The notes beneath the pieces were generated by a model. The model was not told the DNA's origin. It saw only the letters and a list, made by a program, of their open reading frames with translations, and did not search any database. A stretch of DNA of 64,000 nt from Micromonospora costi (lineage in GTDB: Bacteria; Actinomycetota; Actinomycetes; Mycobacteriales; Micromonosporaceae), in NCBI RefSeq assembly GCF_003626655.1, contig NZ_RBAN01000003.1:1054001-1118000 (forward strand), given 5' to 3'. Position numbers and translations under genes: made by a program. This document shows, one piece after another, positions 8,679-17,150 of this stretch. Numbering within the stretch: the first letter of the stretch is position 1; each line of letters starts with the position of its first letter.

Positions 8679-9458
8679 TCAGAAGCCGCAGGTCTGACCG
8701 GCGGCGTGGCTGACCTGGATGGTGTGTGTCACGCAGGTGCCCCCGTCGACCAGGTGCAGGAGGAACGCGGTCGGCTCGGCGACCCACCCGATCTCCTCGT
8801 CGGGGCGCATGTCGAACGACACCTGCCGCCACGTGCTGGGCGCCGTGGTGAGGACCGTTCCGGCGAACGCCGCGGTGACGGGCCGGTGCAGGTGCCCGGC
8901 CCCGACCCGGACCACGTGCCGGTGCCGGCCGATGACCTCGGCGAGCGCGTCGGCGTCGGCGAGGCCGAGCGCGTCCATGGCCGGTACGCCCACGACCACC
9001 GGCGGGTGGTGGACGAAGACCAGGGCCGGGGCGTCCGGCCGGCCGGCGAGCACGCCGTCGAGCCAGCCGAGCTGCTCCTCGCCGAGCCGCCCACCGCCGG
9101 AGCCGGGCACCAGGGAGTCCAGCACGACGACGGTCGCCGCCGCGTGGTCGACGTGGTAGTACGCCGAGAAACCGCCGCCGAGCCACGGCGTACCCCCGAA
9201 GGTGTCGAGCAGCGACTCGCGGTCGTCGTGGTTGCCGGGCACGAGGTGGATCGGCAGCGGGAAGCGGCCGATGACGTCGCGCAGCGCGAGGTACTCGTCG
9301 GGGCGGCCGTGGTCGACCAGGTCACCGGTGATCACCACGCAGTCGGGGCGGGGCCGCAGCGCGAGCACCCGGCCGAGCGCCCGGTGCAGCCCGGCCGCCG
9401 GCTCGGCGGCGAGCGGGCCGGTGGTCAGGTGCGGATCACTGAGCTGGGCGACCAGCAT
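8679..9458 (-). CDS. cyclic-AMP-phosphodiesterase-like metallophosphoesterase (CpdA/Icc class)
   Basis: A 259-residue cytoplasmic calcineurin-like phosphoesterase. All metal-site motifs are present: QLSDPHL (D8, H10), TGDLVDHG (D46), PGNHDD, FVHHPP and VGAGHLHR. This pattern fits the class III cyclic nucleotide phosphodiesterase group (GpdQ/CpdA), but substrates of that group vary, so cAMP hydrolysis is inferred. The ATG at 9458 has GAGGAG 6 nt upstream; an earlier in-frame Met has none. The gene lies downstream of the reductase gene on the same strand, with a strong hairpin between them. Confidence 0.85.
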   Translation of the reverse strand: MLVAQLSDPHLTTGPLAAEPAAGLHRALGRVLALRPRPDCVVITGDLVDHGRPDEYLALRDVIGRFPLPIHLVPGNHDDRESLLDTFGGTPWLGGGFSAYYHVDHAAATVVVLDSLVPGSGGGRLGEEQLGWLDGVLAGRPDAPALVFVHHPPVVVGVPAMDALGLADADALAEVIGRHRHVVRVGAGHLHRPVTAAFAGTVLTTAPSTWRQVSFDMRPDEEIGWVAEPTAFLLHLVDGGTCVTHTIQVSHAAGQTCGF

Positions 9459-9495
9459 GCACGCCTCCTCGCGGAACGGAGTCTTCACGCTACCG

Positions 9496-9534
9496 CCGTG
9501 GCTGTCCGCCGGTGGGTGCGACGGACAGCCACGG
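9496..9534 (-). terminator. hairpin terminator after the reductase gene
   Basis: A perfect 13-bp stem, CCGTGGCTGTCCG (9496-9508) with its complement at 9522-9534, encloses a 13-nt loop. It stands between the stop of the NAD(P)-binding protein gene and the start of the phosphoesterase gene. No T-tract follows, as is usual in actinobacteria. Confidence 0.65.
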
Positions 9535-9605
9535 TAGTCGGGTCGGGCACGCGCGCCGAGGACCGGCCCGCAGGCTGCGACCGCCGCGGTCCTCCTGGCC
9601 GCCGG

Positions 9606-10487
9606 TCAGGGCCGGATGTTCTCCAGGTCGGCCAGAAGGCTCGGGTGCGTCGGCTCCCAGCCGATCTCCGTGCGGGTGTGGACGCTGGACGACGGCTGGT
9701 CGGTCGCGAAGATGCCGGCGAGCGGACCGTAGGTTTCCGGCGGCATCGGGTTGACCGGCAGACCCAGCCGACGGCCGATGACCGCGGCGATGTCGCGTAC
9801 CGCGTCGCCCGCGTCGGCCACGGCGTGCCATGAGGTCCCGGCGGGCGCCCGCTCCAGGGCCAGCCGGAAAAGGACCGCCGCGTCGAGTGCGTGCACGGCC
9901 GGCCAGCGCTGGGTGCCGTCGCCGGGGTAGCCGGACACTCCGGTCCGCCGCGCGATGGCCGTCAACATGCCGGCGAATCCACCGTCGCCGTTGTTGTGGA
10001 CGGTGCGCGGCAGGCGTACGGCCGTGCTCCGGACCCCGCGCGTGGCCAGGCCCAGAACCGCGGTGACCGCCCGGCCGCGACCGCCGACGAGCCCGTCGGT
10101 CGACAGCGGGTCGGCCTCGGTGGAGGCGCGGCCCGGCGTGTACGGCGTACCGGCGACCGTGACGAGGGGACGGTCGCTGCCGACGAGTTCCTCGCCCAGG
10201 GCCGCGAGGGCGGCGCTCTCCTCGGCGACCGCCCGCGCGACGGCGTCGGCGCTGCTGAAGTCGTGGTCGAAGGCCAGGTGGATCACGCCGTCGGCGGAAG
10301 CGGCGCCGGCGCGGAGGACGTCCAGATCGGCGAGGCCTCCCCGGAGCGGCTCGGCGCCGGCCGCCTCGACGGCCAGCGCGGACGCATCGGAGCGGGCGAG
10401 CGCGAGGACGGTGTGCCCGTTACGGAGGAGCTCGGTGACGACGGCGGAGCCGATCAGGCCGGTGCCGCCGGTGACGAAGACGTGCAT
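9606..10487 (-). CDS. NAD(P)-dependent epimerase/dehydratase family protein (extended SDR)
   Basis: A 293-residue Rossmann-fold protein opening with MHVFVTGGTGLIGSAVV, the extended short-chain dehydrogenase nucleotide-binding glycine motif. The canonical YxxxK pair is not seen where expected; the region after VTVAGTPYT is unusual, so it may be an atypical NmrA/SDR5-like member. The ATG has a GGGGAG site. It is divergent from a TetR gene across an 85-bp gap with two operators, which strongly suggests TetR represses it. The substrate is unknown; such pairs often respond to electrophiles or quinones (inference). Confidence 0.85.
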   Translation of the reverse strand: MHVFVTGGTGLIGSAVVTELLRNGHTVLALARSDASALAVEAAGAEPLRGGLADLDVLRAGAASADGVIHLAFDHDFSSADAVARAVAEESAALAALGEELVGSDRPLVTVAGTPYTPGRASTEADPLSTDGLVGGRGRAVTAVLGLATRGVRSTAVRLPRTVHNNGDGGFAGMLTAIARRTGVSGYPGDGTQRWPAVHALDAAVLFRLALERAPAGTSWHAVADAGDAVRDIAAVIGRRLGLPVNPMPPETYGPLAGIFATDQPSSSVHTRTEIGWEPTHPSLLADLENIRP

Positions 10488-10503
10488 GGAACTCCCCTGA
10501 GAG

Positions 10504-10560
10504 GTGATGGGACTCTTGTCCCATCACCCTACCAGAGTGATGGGACAAGAGTCCCGTCAC
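10504..10560. promoter_or_regulatory. paired TetR operators in the reductase/TetR divergent promoter
   Basis: Two palindromes lie 33 bp apart, about three helical turns. Operator 1 (10504-10527) has perfect arms GTGATGGGAC and GTCCCATCAC around a 4-nt centre. Operator 2 (10537-10560) has arms GTGATGGGAC and GTCCCGTCAC, one mismatch. Operator 2 directly abuts a TATGCT -10 element at 10561-10566, and the TetR ATG follows 6 nt later, so the site would block the regulator's own leaderless promoter. Operator 1 lies by the reductase gene ribosome site. Confidence 0.85.
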
Positions 10561-10572
10561 TATGCTGGACCC

Positions 10573-11151
10573 ATGGCTCGGTGGGAACCTGGTGCGCGGG
10601 AGCGGCTCGTCGTGGCCGCCGTCGACCTGTTCACCGAGCAGGGGTACGACGCCACGACGGTCGCGCAGATCGCCGAGCGCGCCGGGGTCACGAAGAGCAC
10701 CTTCTTCCGGTACTTCCCGGACAAGCGCGATCTCCTGGTGGCCGGGCAGGAGACGCTGCGCCAGCTGCTGGCCGAGGGGATCGCCGAGGCGCCCGAGGAC
10801 GCCAGCCCGCTCGACGCGGTCGCCGCCGGCCTCACGCGCGCGTCGACCGCCATGGGTTCGATGAACCGCGAGCTCGGCCCCCGCCTGAAGGCGGCCGTCG
10901 CCGCCAGCACCGAACTTCAACAGCGCGACGCCCTCAAGAGCGTCAGCCTCGCGGCCGCCATGGCGACCGCCCTCCTCGCCCGCGGCGTGCCGGACGCGGT
11001 CGCGGCACTCGCGGGCGAGCTGGGCGTCCTCGCGTTCAAGCGGGGCTACGCCGAGTGGTCCGAGAGCGATCGGGACGGCGCGGACGAACTCGCGCCGTAC
11101 GCCTTGGCGGCACTGGACGAACTCCGGGCAGCGACCGCGTCGCTGGGCTGA
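10573..11151 (+). CDS. TetR/AcrR family transcriptional regulator
   Basis: A 192-residue regulator. The N-terminal TetR DNA-binding domain is complete: ARERLVVAAVDLFTEQGYD, then a helix-turn-helix with AQIAERAGVTKSTFFRYF around residues 30-50. The rest is an alpha-helical ligand and dimer domain. The ATG at 10573 fits a leaderless transcript from a -10 TATGCT at 10561; no ribosome site precedes it, and an upstream in-frame Met would read through the operators. It probably represses itself and the divergent reductase gene through the paired palindromes. Confidence 0.9.
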   Translation: MARWEPGARERLVVAAVDLFTEQGYDATTVAQIAERAGVTKSTFFRYFPDKRDLLVAGQETLRQLLAEGIAEAPEDASPLDAVAAGLTRASTAMGSMNRELGPRLKAAVAASTELQQRDALKSVSLAAAMATALLARGVPDAVAALAGELGVLAFKRGYAEWSESDRDGADELAPYALAALDELRAATASLG

Positions 11152-11184
11152 CCGGCGCCCGTCACCCCGCTGTCCACCGCCGCC

Positions 11185-11216
11185 GTCCACAGCCTGTGGA
11201 TAGCACATGTGTACGA
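11185..11216 (+). repeat. 32-bp dispersed repeat, copy 1 (family D)
   Basis: This 32-bp sequence starts GTCCACAGCCTGTGGATAG and ends ACATGTGTACGA. It matches the reverse strand at 32190-32221 at 31 of 32 positions. The first part is a 15-bp palindrome TCCACAGCCTGTGGA, whose two halves resemble DnaA boxes (TTRTCCACA). It lies about 105 bp upstream of the diguanylate cyclase gene. Confidence 0.85.
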
Positions 11217-11321
11217 AGATCCTGCGCGATCGTGAGCGGGACGGCCACGCTCACTCCATGAGTACGCTTGATCGCAGGTCCGGCGCAGGCCGGGCCCCTC
11301 ACCCCTACCGGAAACGAGCGA

Positions 11322-12743
11322 GTGGACCACCAGCGGATCGTCCGTGACGTGACGGCAAGCCTGCCCGCGGCCTCGACCGCGATCGACGCCTGCCAGCGGA
11401 CCGTCACCGCGCTCGCGCGGCACACCCCGGCCACCATCTCCGTCCTGCTCCAGGTCCAGGACCGCCTGCGCTGCGTCGCGGCCACCGGGGCCTGGCAGGT
11501 CTTCGCGACCGTTCCGCCGAAGACCGGGATCGTCGGCCGGGTGTACGCCTCCGGCGAGACCGCCGTCGTGCCGGACGTCTCGGCCGATCCCGACTACCTG
11601 CCGGTGCGGCCGGACGTGACCGCCGAGATCTGCGTGCCGGTGCGGGACCCGGCCGGCCGGCCGATCGGCGTGCTGGACCTCCAGTGGAGCGCCCCCGTGG
11701 ACCTGACGCCGTGGTCGGCGACCGCCGAACGGCTGGCCGACCGGCTCGGCGCGCGGATCGTGGCGCTCGGCGGGACGCCCGCCGAGAGCCGGAGCGAGAA
11801 GCTGCTCCGGCACGCCACCGCGCTATCCGCGGCACCGACCGAACGGGACCTGCTCAGCGCGGTCATCTGCGCGGCGCGGGACGTCTCGGCGCTCTCCGCG
11901 GCGGTGCTCGTGCTCGGCGGCCCCGACGGAGGCCAACTCGGCGCGCCGCCGCGCGCACCGGGCGAACTGGAGGGCCGCATCCGCGCCGAACTGACCGAGG
12001 CGGGACCGGCGGCGCTGGGCCGCATCGTCGGCCGGGTCCACCGGTACGGCGCCGGCTACACGCTGGGCGAGGCCGGCCACCCGCCGACCGAGGAGTACGC
12101 GCCGCTGGCCCGCGCGGGCGTACGCACGCTGGTCGCGGTTCCGCTCGGCCCCCCGGACGGTGGCGGTGCCCTGCTGGTCGCCGACGAGCGGCTGCTACGC
12201 CCCGACCCGACCACGGTCAGCCTCATGGAGCTGCTCGCCGGGCAGGCCTGGAACAGCCTGGACCGGCTGCGTACGCTCGACCGGCTGCGCGAGCAGGCCA
12301 GCTCGGACCCGCTCACCGGGCTGCGGCACACCGGGCCCTTCGGCAAGCGGATCGCGGCGGCCACCCCGGGGCGTACGGCCCTGCTCGCCATCGACGTGGA
12401 CGGTTTCAAGACGGTCAACGACACGTACGGCCACCAGGCCGGCGACCGCCTGCTGATCGGCCTGGCCCGCGCGCTGGAGGGGGCGCTGCGCAGCGGCGAC
12501 GAGCTGTACCGGATCGGCGGTGACGAGTTCGTGGCGGTGATCGAGGTGAACCGCCCGGAGGAGGCGGTCAGGATCGCCGAGCGGCTGACCGAGGCGGCCC
12601 GGCGTACCGGCCGCACCATCAGCATCGGGGTGGCCCTGCCCCGCCCCGGCGAATCCGCCGAACTCACCCTCCGCCGCGCCGACCAGGCCCTGTACCGGGT
12701 GAAACGCCAAGGCCGCGACGGCGTATCCCTGTCCCCGGCGTAG
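11322..12743 (+). CDS. GAF-GAF-GGDEF diguanylate cyclase
   Basis: About 473 residues. The C-terminal GGDEF domain is intact: the active-site GGDEF is at residues 399-403, and five residues before it is RSGD, a standard RxxD inhibitory site, so it should make cyclic di-GMP and be feedback-inhibited. Two N-terminal GAF-like sensory domains precede it (about residues 15-155 and 160-300); the first contains GIVGRVYASGETAVVPDV. There is no membrane segment. The GTG at 11322 is chosen with GGAAACGAG upstream; a TTG at 11268 would add 18 residues. In actinobacteria c-di-GMP controls development, but the specific role here is unknown. No EAL domain is attached. Confidence 0.88.
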   Translation: MDHQRIVRDVTASLPAASTAIDACQRTVTALARHTPATISVLLQVQDRLRCVAATGAWQVFATVPPKTGIVGRVYASGETAVVPDVSADPDYLPVRPDVTAEICVPVRDPAGRPIGVLDLQWSAPVDLTPWSATAERLADRLGARIVALGGTPAESRSEKLLRHATALSAAPTERDLLSAVICAARDVSALSAAVLVLGGPDGGQLGAPPRAPGELEGRIRAELTEAGPAALGRIVGRVHRYGAGYTLGEAGHPPTEEYAPLARAGVRTLVAVPLGPPDGGGALLVADERLLRPDPTTVSLMELLAGQAWNSLDRLRTLDRLREQASSDPLTGLRHTGPFGKRIAAATPGRTALLAIDVDGFKTVNDTYGHQAGDRLLIGLARALEGALRSGDELYRIGGDEFVAVIEVNRPEEAVRIAERLTEAARRTGRTISIGVALPRPGESAELTLRRADQALYRVKRQGRDGVSLSPA

Positions 12744-12760
12744 TCCCCGCCCCACCCTCC

Positions 12761-12836
12761 CCGCGATCTTGCACTTTCGGCCCCCGGTTCGCGGCTTTTC
12801 TCCTCTTTCGCCGGGGCACAAACTGCAAGATCGCGG
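12761..12836. repeat. GATC-containing intergenic palindrome, family A copy 1
   Basis: Arms CCGCGATCTTGCACTTT (12761-12777) and its complement at 12820-12836 differ at one position. The interior begins CGGCCCC and ends CGGGGCAC, extending the stem. It lies between two convergent genes (diguanylate cyclase and asd) and could terminate both. A second copy with the same arms and related interior is at 50382-50459. Confidence 0.85.
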
Positions 12837-12868
12837 AGGAGACCGGGCGGGGCGGGGCAGCGCGGGGG

Positions 12869-13927
12869 TTACGGGGTTAGTTCCGTGGCCAGGAGTTCGG
12901 CTATCTGGGCTGTGTTCAGGGCGGCGCCCTTGCGCAGGTTGTCGCCCGTCACGAAGAAGTCGAGGGCGCGCGGGTCGTCGACAGCGCGGCGGATCCGGCC
13001 GACCCAGGACGGGTCGGTGCCCACGGCGTCGATCGGCATCGGGAACTCGCCGGCGGCCGGGTCGTCGACCACGATCACCCCGGGAGCGTTGCGCAGCACC
13101 TCGCGGGCGCCCTCGGCGTCCACCTCGGTCGCGAAGACCGCGTGCACGGCCACCGAGTGGCCGGTCACCACGGGCACCCGTACGCAGGTGGCGGAGACCT
13201 TCAGGTCGGGCAGGCCGAGGATCTTGCGCGACTCGTTGCGGATCTTCATCTCCTCGGACGACCAGCCGCCGTCGGCGGGCGAGCCGGCCCAGGGGACCAC
13301 GTTGAGCGCCAGCGGGGCCGGGAACGGGCCCAGCTCGTCGCCGACGGCCTGGCGCACGTCGCCCGGCCGGGAGCCGAGCACCCGGTCCCCGGCGATCTTG
13401 CCGAGCTGCGCGTGCAGCGTGTCCACACCGGCCTGACCGGCGCCGGACACCGCCTGGTACGAGGCGAGCACCAGCTCACGCAGCCCGTACTCGCGGTGCA
13501 GCGGCGCCACCGCGATGATCATCGCGAGGGTGGTGCAGTTGGCGTTGGCGATGATGCCCTTCGGGCGGTTGCGCACCTGCTCCGGGTTGATCTCGGGCAC
13601 CACGAGCGGCACGTCCCGGTCCATGCGGAACGCCCCGGAGTTGTCCACCACGACCGCGCCGTGCCCCACGGCGACGGGCGCCCACCGCGCGGAGACCTCG
13701 TCGGGGACGTCGAACATCGCGACGTCGACCCCCTCGAACGCCTCCGGGGTCACCGCCTGGACGGTCAGCTCCTCGCCCCGGCACCGCACCCGCCGACCGA
13801 CCGAGCGCTCGGACGCGAGGAGCCGGATCTCACCCCAGACGTTGCGGCGCCCGGTGAGCAGCTCGCACATCACCGTGCCGACGGCACCGGTCGCCCCGAC
13901 CACGGCGAGCGTGGGCAGACCCGCCAT
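12869..13927 (-). CDS. asd: aspartate-semialdehyde dehydrogenase
   Basis: A 352-residue cytoplasmic enzyme. It reduces aspartyl phosphate to aspartate semialdehyde with NADPH, the branch step to lysine, diaminopimelate, threonine and methionine. Residues 8-16 (AVVGATGAVG region) form the NADPH loop; the catalytic cysteine is C131 in the NANCTT motif, and SYQAVSGAGQAG and the VTGHS histidine region complete the site. Length fits the family. It starts 5 bp after the lysC stop, so the two form an operon. A family A palindrome follows the gene. Confidence 0.95.
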   Translation of the reverse strand: MAGLPTLAVVGATGAVGTVMCELLTGRRNVWGEIRLLASERSVGRRVRCRGEELTVQAVTPEAFEGVDVAMFDVPDEVSARWAPVAVGHGAVVVDNSGAFRMDRDVPLVVPEINPEQVRNRPKGIIANANCTTLAMIIAVAPLHREYGLRELVLASYQAVSGAGQAGVDTLHAQLGKIAGDRVLGSRPGDVRQAVGDELGPFPAPLALNVVPWAGSPADGGWSSEEMKIRNESRKILGLPDLKVSATCVRVPVVTGHSVAVHAVFATEVDAEGAREVLRNAPGVIVVDDPAAGEFPMPIDAVGTDPSWVGRIRRAVDDPRALDFFVTGDNLRKGAALNTAQIAELLATELTP

Positions 13928-13932
13928 CGACG

Positions 13933-15198
<1,266 letters not shown>

Positions 15199-15220
15199 GA
15201 CGGTGCACTCCCTCCCAGTG

Positions 15221-15282
15221 ACCCTGAGCGTGCCGACGCCGCCGGACGGGGCCCGGCGGCGCGTGTCAGACCTCCTCAGGGT
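15221..15282 (-). promoter_or_regulatory. structured 5' leader of lysC
   Basis: An 8-bp outer stem (ACCCTGAG at 15221-15228 with CTCAGGGT at 15275-15282) encloses a 9-bp hairpin (CGCCGCCGG at 15237-15245 with CCGGCGGCG at 15253-15261). It begins about 23 nt upstream of the lysC GTG. It could be a transcribed regulatory leader or only a GC-rich stem. It does not look like the lysine riboswitch. Confidence 0.4.
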
Positions 15283-15421
15283 ATCCGGCCGCCCGCTCCG
15301 CCGGGTCAGGTGATCCCACCATCCGGCCCGGACCGGGCCGGCCCGCCCGGCCGGCGACACGCCGGCGCCGCCCGGGCCGGGCGGGCCGCCGTGGGACGCG
15401 CGGGCACCGCAGAATGGGCCC

Positions 15422-16228
15422 GTGTCCGCCCTCTTCCGCCCGGCCCGACGCGCCCTTGTCAGGCGTACGACGTCGCTCGGTGTGTCCTCGCTCGCCCTGC
15501 CGCTTCTCCTGGCGGCCTGCGCCGCCGACCCGCCTCCGGCGCCTCCACCGAGCGATCCGGCGCCCGTGACGGTCGACGCCGCCCGGGACGAGCTGGCCGC
15601 GCTCGCCGCGGCTGCCCAGGACCGGCACCTGGCCGCGCGCTACACGTTCACCAGCGGCGACGAGCCGGCCCGCACGATCCTGGTCACGAGCGCGAACGAC
15701 GGCAGCTGGCGGGTCGACGTGCCCGGCGGCGCGCTCGGCGGGACGGCCGACGTCTCCCTGGCCGCCACCGCCGACGGGCTCTTCCAGTGCGCCCTGCCCT
15801 CCGCCGCCCGGCCGGAGGCGGCGAGCTGCGTCCGCCTCGGCGACCGCGACGACACGCTCCCCCGGCGGCTGGACCCCCGGGTGCAGCACCCCTTCACCGA
15901 CTGGCTGGACGTGCTCACCGACCGGCGCGCCCCGCTCGCGGTCTCGCCGGCGCGGGCGCTGCCCGGCGTCACCGGCGCCTGCTACTCCGTGGAGACCACC
16001 TCGGCGTCGCTGAACGCGCCGCTCGACGTGGGCATCTACTGCTATGACGAGGACGGCACCCCGACGGCCGTGAAGACCGAGTACGGGACGCTCACGCTGG
16101 CCGGAGCACCCGCTCCCGCACCGGCGAGCGTCCAGCTGGCGGGTCCGGTGGTCGAGGCCGAACCGCTCGGCACGGCGTCACCTCCGCCGCCCGATCCGTC
16201 CGGCACCCCGAGCGCGGGAACGCACTGA
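15422..16228 (+). CDS. putative lipoprotein, unknown function
   Basis: A 268-residue exported lipoprotein. After a basic head and hydrophobic core, the lipobox LAAC ends at C33, followed by a Pro/Asp-rich linker. The body (about 50-220) is mixed alpha/beta with cysteines near residues 122 and 140 and later pairs, and the tail is Pro/Ala rich and disordered. I do not recognise the domain; it has a general likeness to actinobacterial LppX/LprG-size lipoproteins but no motif supports that. The GTG start at 15422 is the first that gives the signal peptide. Divergent from lysC. Confidence 0.75.
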   Translation: MSALFRPARRALVRRTTSLGVSSLALPLLLAACAADPPPAPPPSDPAPVTVDAARDELAALAAAAQDRHLAARYTFTSGDEPARTILVTSANDGSWRVDVPGGALGGTADVSLAATADGLFQCALPSAARPEAASCVRLGDRDDTLPRRLDPRVQHPFTDWLDVLTDRRAPLAVSPARALPGVTGACYSVETTSASLNAPLDVGIYCYDEDGTPTAVKTEYGTLTLAGAPAPAPASVQLAGPVVEAEPLGTASPPPPDPSGTPSAGTH

Positions 16229-16311
16229 TCTTCATACCGTTACGGGTGCTGTTGCCCACATTTGCCCAGCCCGGCCGGAGGGGCGAAACGGCCATAGGGG
16301 ACGCTTCCGTC

Positions 16312-16896
16312 ATGGCCCACCTCACCCCGCTGCTCGCCTTCCGCTGGAGTCCCCGCGCGTTCGACCCCGGCGCGGAGCTGAGCCGGGACGAGGCGGCGTC
16401 GCTCCTGGAGGCGGCCCGCTGGGCGCCGTCGGCGGACAACGCGCAGCCGTGGCGGTTCGCGGTCGGCCACCGCGAGGACGAGACGTGGAAGCGGATCCTC
16501 GTCAACGTGCCCGAGGAGGACCAGCGCTGGGCCCACCGGGCCGCCGTCCTGCTGCTCGCCGCCCACGTGACCGCGCCCGCGGTCGGGACGCCAGGGGTCG
16601 ACGGGACGGCCGGCCGGCACCCGGGACCGGACTCGCGGGCCGCGTACGACCTGGGGCAGGCGGTCGCGCACCTGACCGTGCAGGCCACCGCGCTCGGGCT
16701 GCACGTACGCCAACTGCTGGAGATCGACCGCGCGGGCCTCACCACCGACCTGGACCTGCCGCCCGACGTCCGGCCGTACGCGGTGGTCGCGGTGGGCCAG
16801 CTCGGCGATCCGCTCAGTCTCCCGGCCGACCTGCTCGCCGCCGAGACCGCACTGCGCCGGCGGCGGCCGCTCGCCGACCTACTGCTGACGCCGTGA
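16312..16896 (+). CDS. nitroreductase family oxidoreductase
   Basis: A 194-residue FMN-dependent nitroreductase-like protein. The N-terminus has the FMN-contacting pattern FRWSPRAFDP and ARWAPSADNAQPWRFAV, and the middle AYDLGQAVAHLTVQATALGLHVRQ is the expected helix. The C-terminus lacks a clear GRKP-type ending (RRRRPLADLLL instead). The ATG at 16312 follows a GGGGAC purine stretch; an earlier in-frame Met adds an unlikely leader. The physiological substrate is unknown. It lies directly upstream of the leuA leader, but that has its own promoter. Confidence 0.85.
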   Translation: MAHLTPLLAFRWSPRAFDPGAELSRDEAASLLEAARWAPSADNAQPWRFAVGHREDETWKRILVNVPEEDQRWAHRAAVLLLAAHVTAPAVGTPGVDGTAGRHPGPDSRAAYDLGQAVAHLTVQATALGLHVRQLLEIDRAGLTTDLDLPPDVRPYAVVAVGQLGDPLSLPADLLAAETALRRRRPLADLLLTP

Positions 16897-16945
16897 ACTC
16901 CGTCCCATAGTCCGGACCCGCCTTCCCACTCCCCGGCTCACCACG

Positions 16946-17026
16946 TAGGGTGACCCTGTCATGTGGCGGGCGTTCCTTCTCCTTGGCTGCCGCGACGAGG
17001 CCTGACCGGCCGGCACCTCGTCGCGG
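16946..17026 (+). promoter_or_regulatory. leuA leader: promoter and leader-peptide attenuator
   Basis: A -10 element TAGGGT (16946-16951, with weak -35 TTCCCA at 16923) places the transcript start just before the leader peptide ATG at 16961. The peptide's last codons overlap the left arm of a perfect 11-bp stem: CCGCGACGAGG (16990-17000) with CCTCGTCGCGG (17016-17026). An internal self-complementary CCGGCCGG (17006-17013) could offer alternative pairing. This is the layout of leucine attenuation: ribosomes stalled on the Leu codons change the folding. leuA begins 125 bp further on. Confidence 0.8.
16961..17005 (+). CDS. leuA leader peptide (MWRAFLLLGCRDEA)
   Basis: A 14-residue open frame with three successive leucine codons, CTT CTC CTT, of which CTT is rare in this GC-rich genome. 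That choice would make translation sensitive to charged leucyl-tRNA. The stop (TGA 17003-17005) lies inside the attenuator hairpin. Similar Leu-rich leader peptides precede leuA in Streptomyces and Corynebacterium. Confidence 0.8.
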   Translation: MWRAFLLLGCRDEA

Positions 17027-17150
17027 AGTTGAACCGCGCCGTCCAGCACATCCGAACTTCCTTCTCGGCACCGCCGGAGCACCGTCGCCCGGCACCACGC
17101 CGACACCTTCCGATCTGCTGACGCCACATGTTCCCAGGGAGCACTCCGAG

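Noticed and set aside
11258..11344. 28-residue frame (MSTLDRRSGAGRAPHPYRKR…) as a leader peptide for the GGDEF gene
   Set aside because: It overlaps the GGDEF start in another frame, has no repeated regulatory codon and no downstream hairpin.
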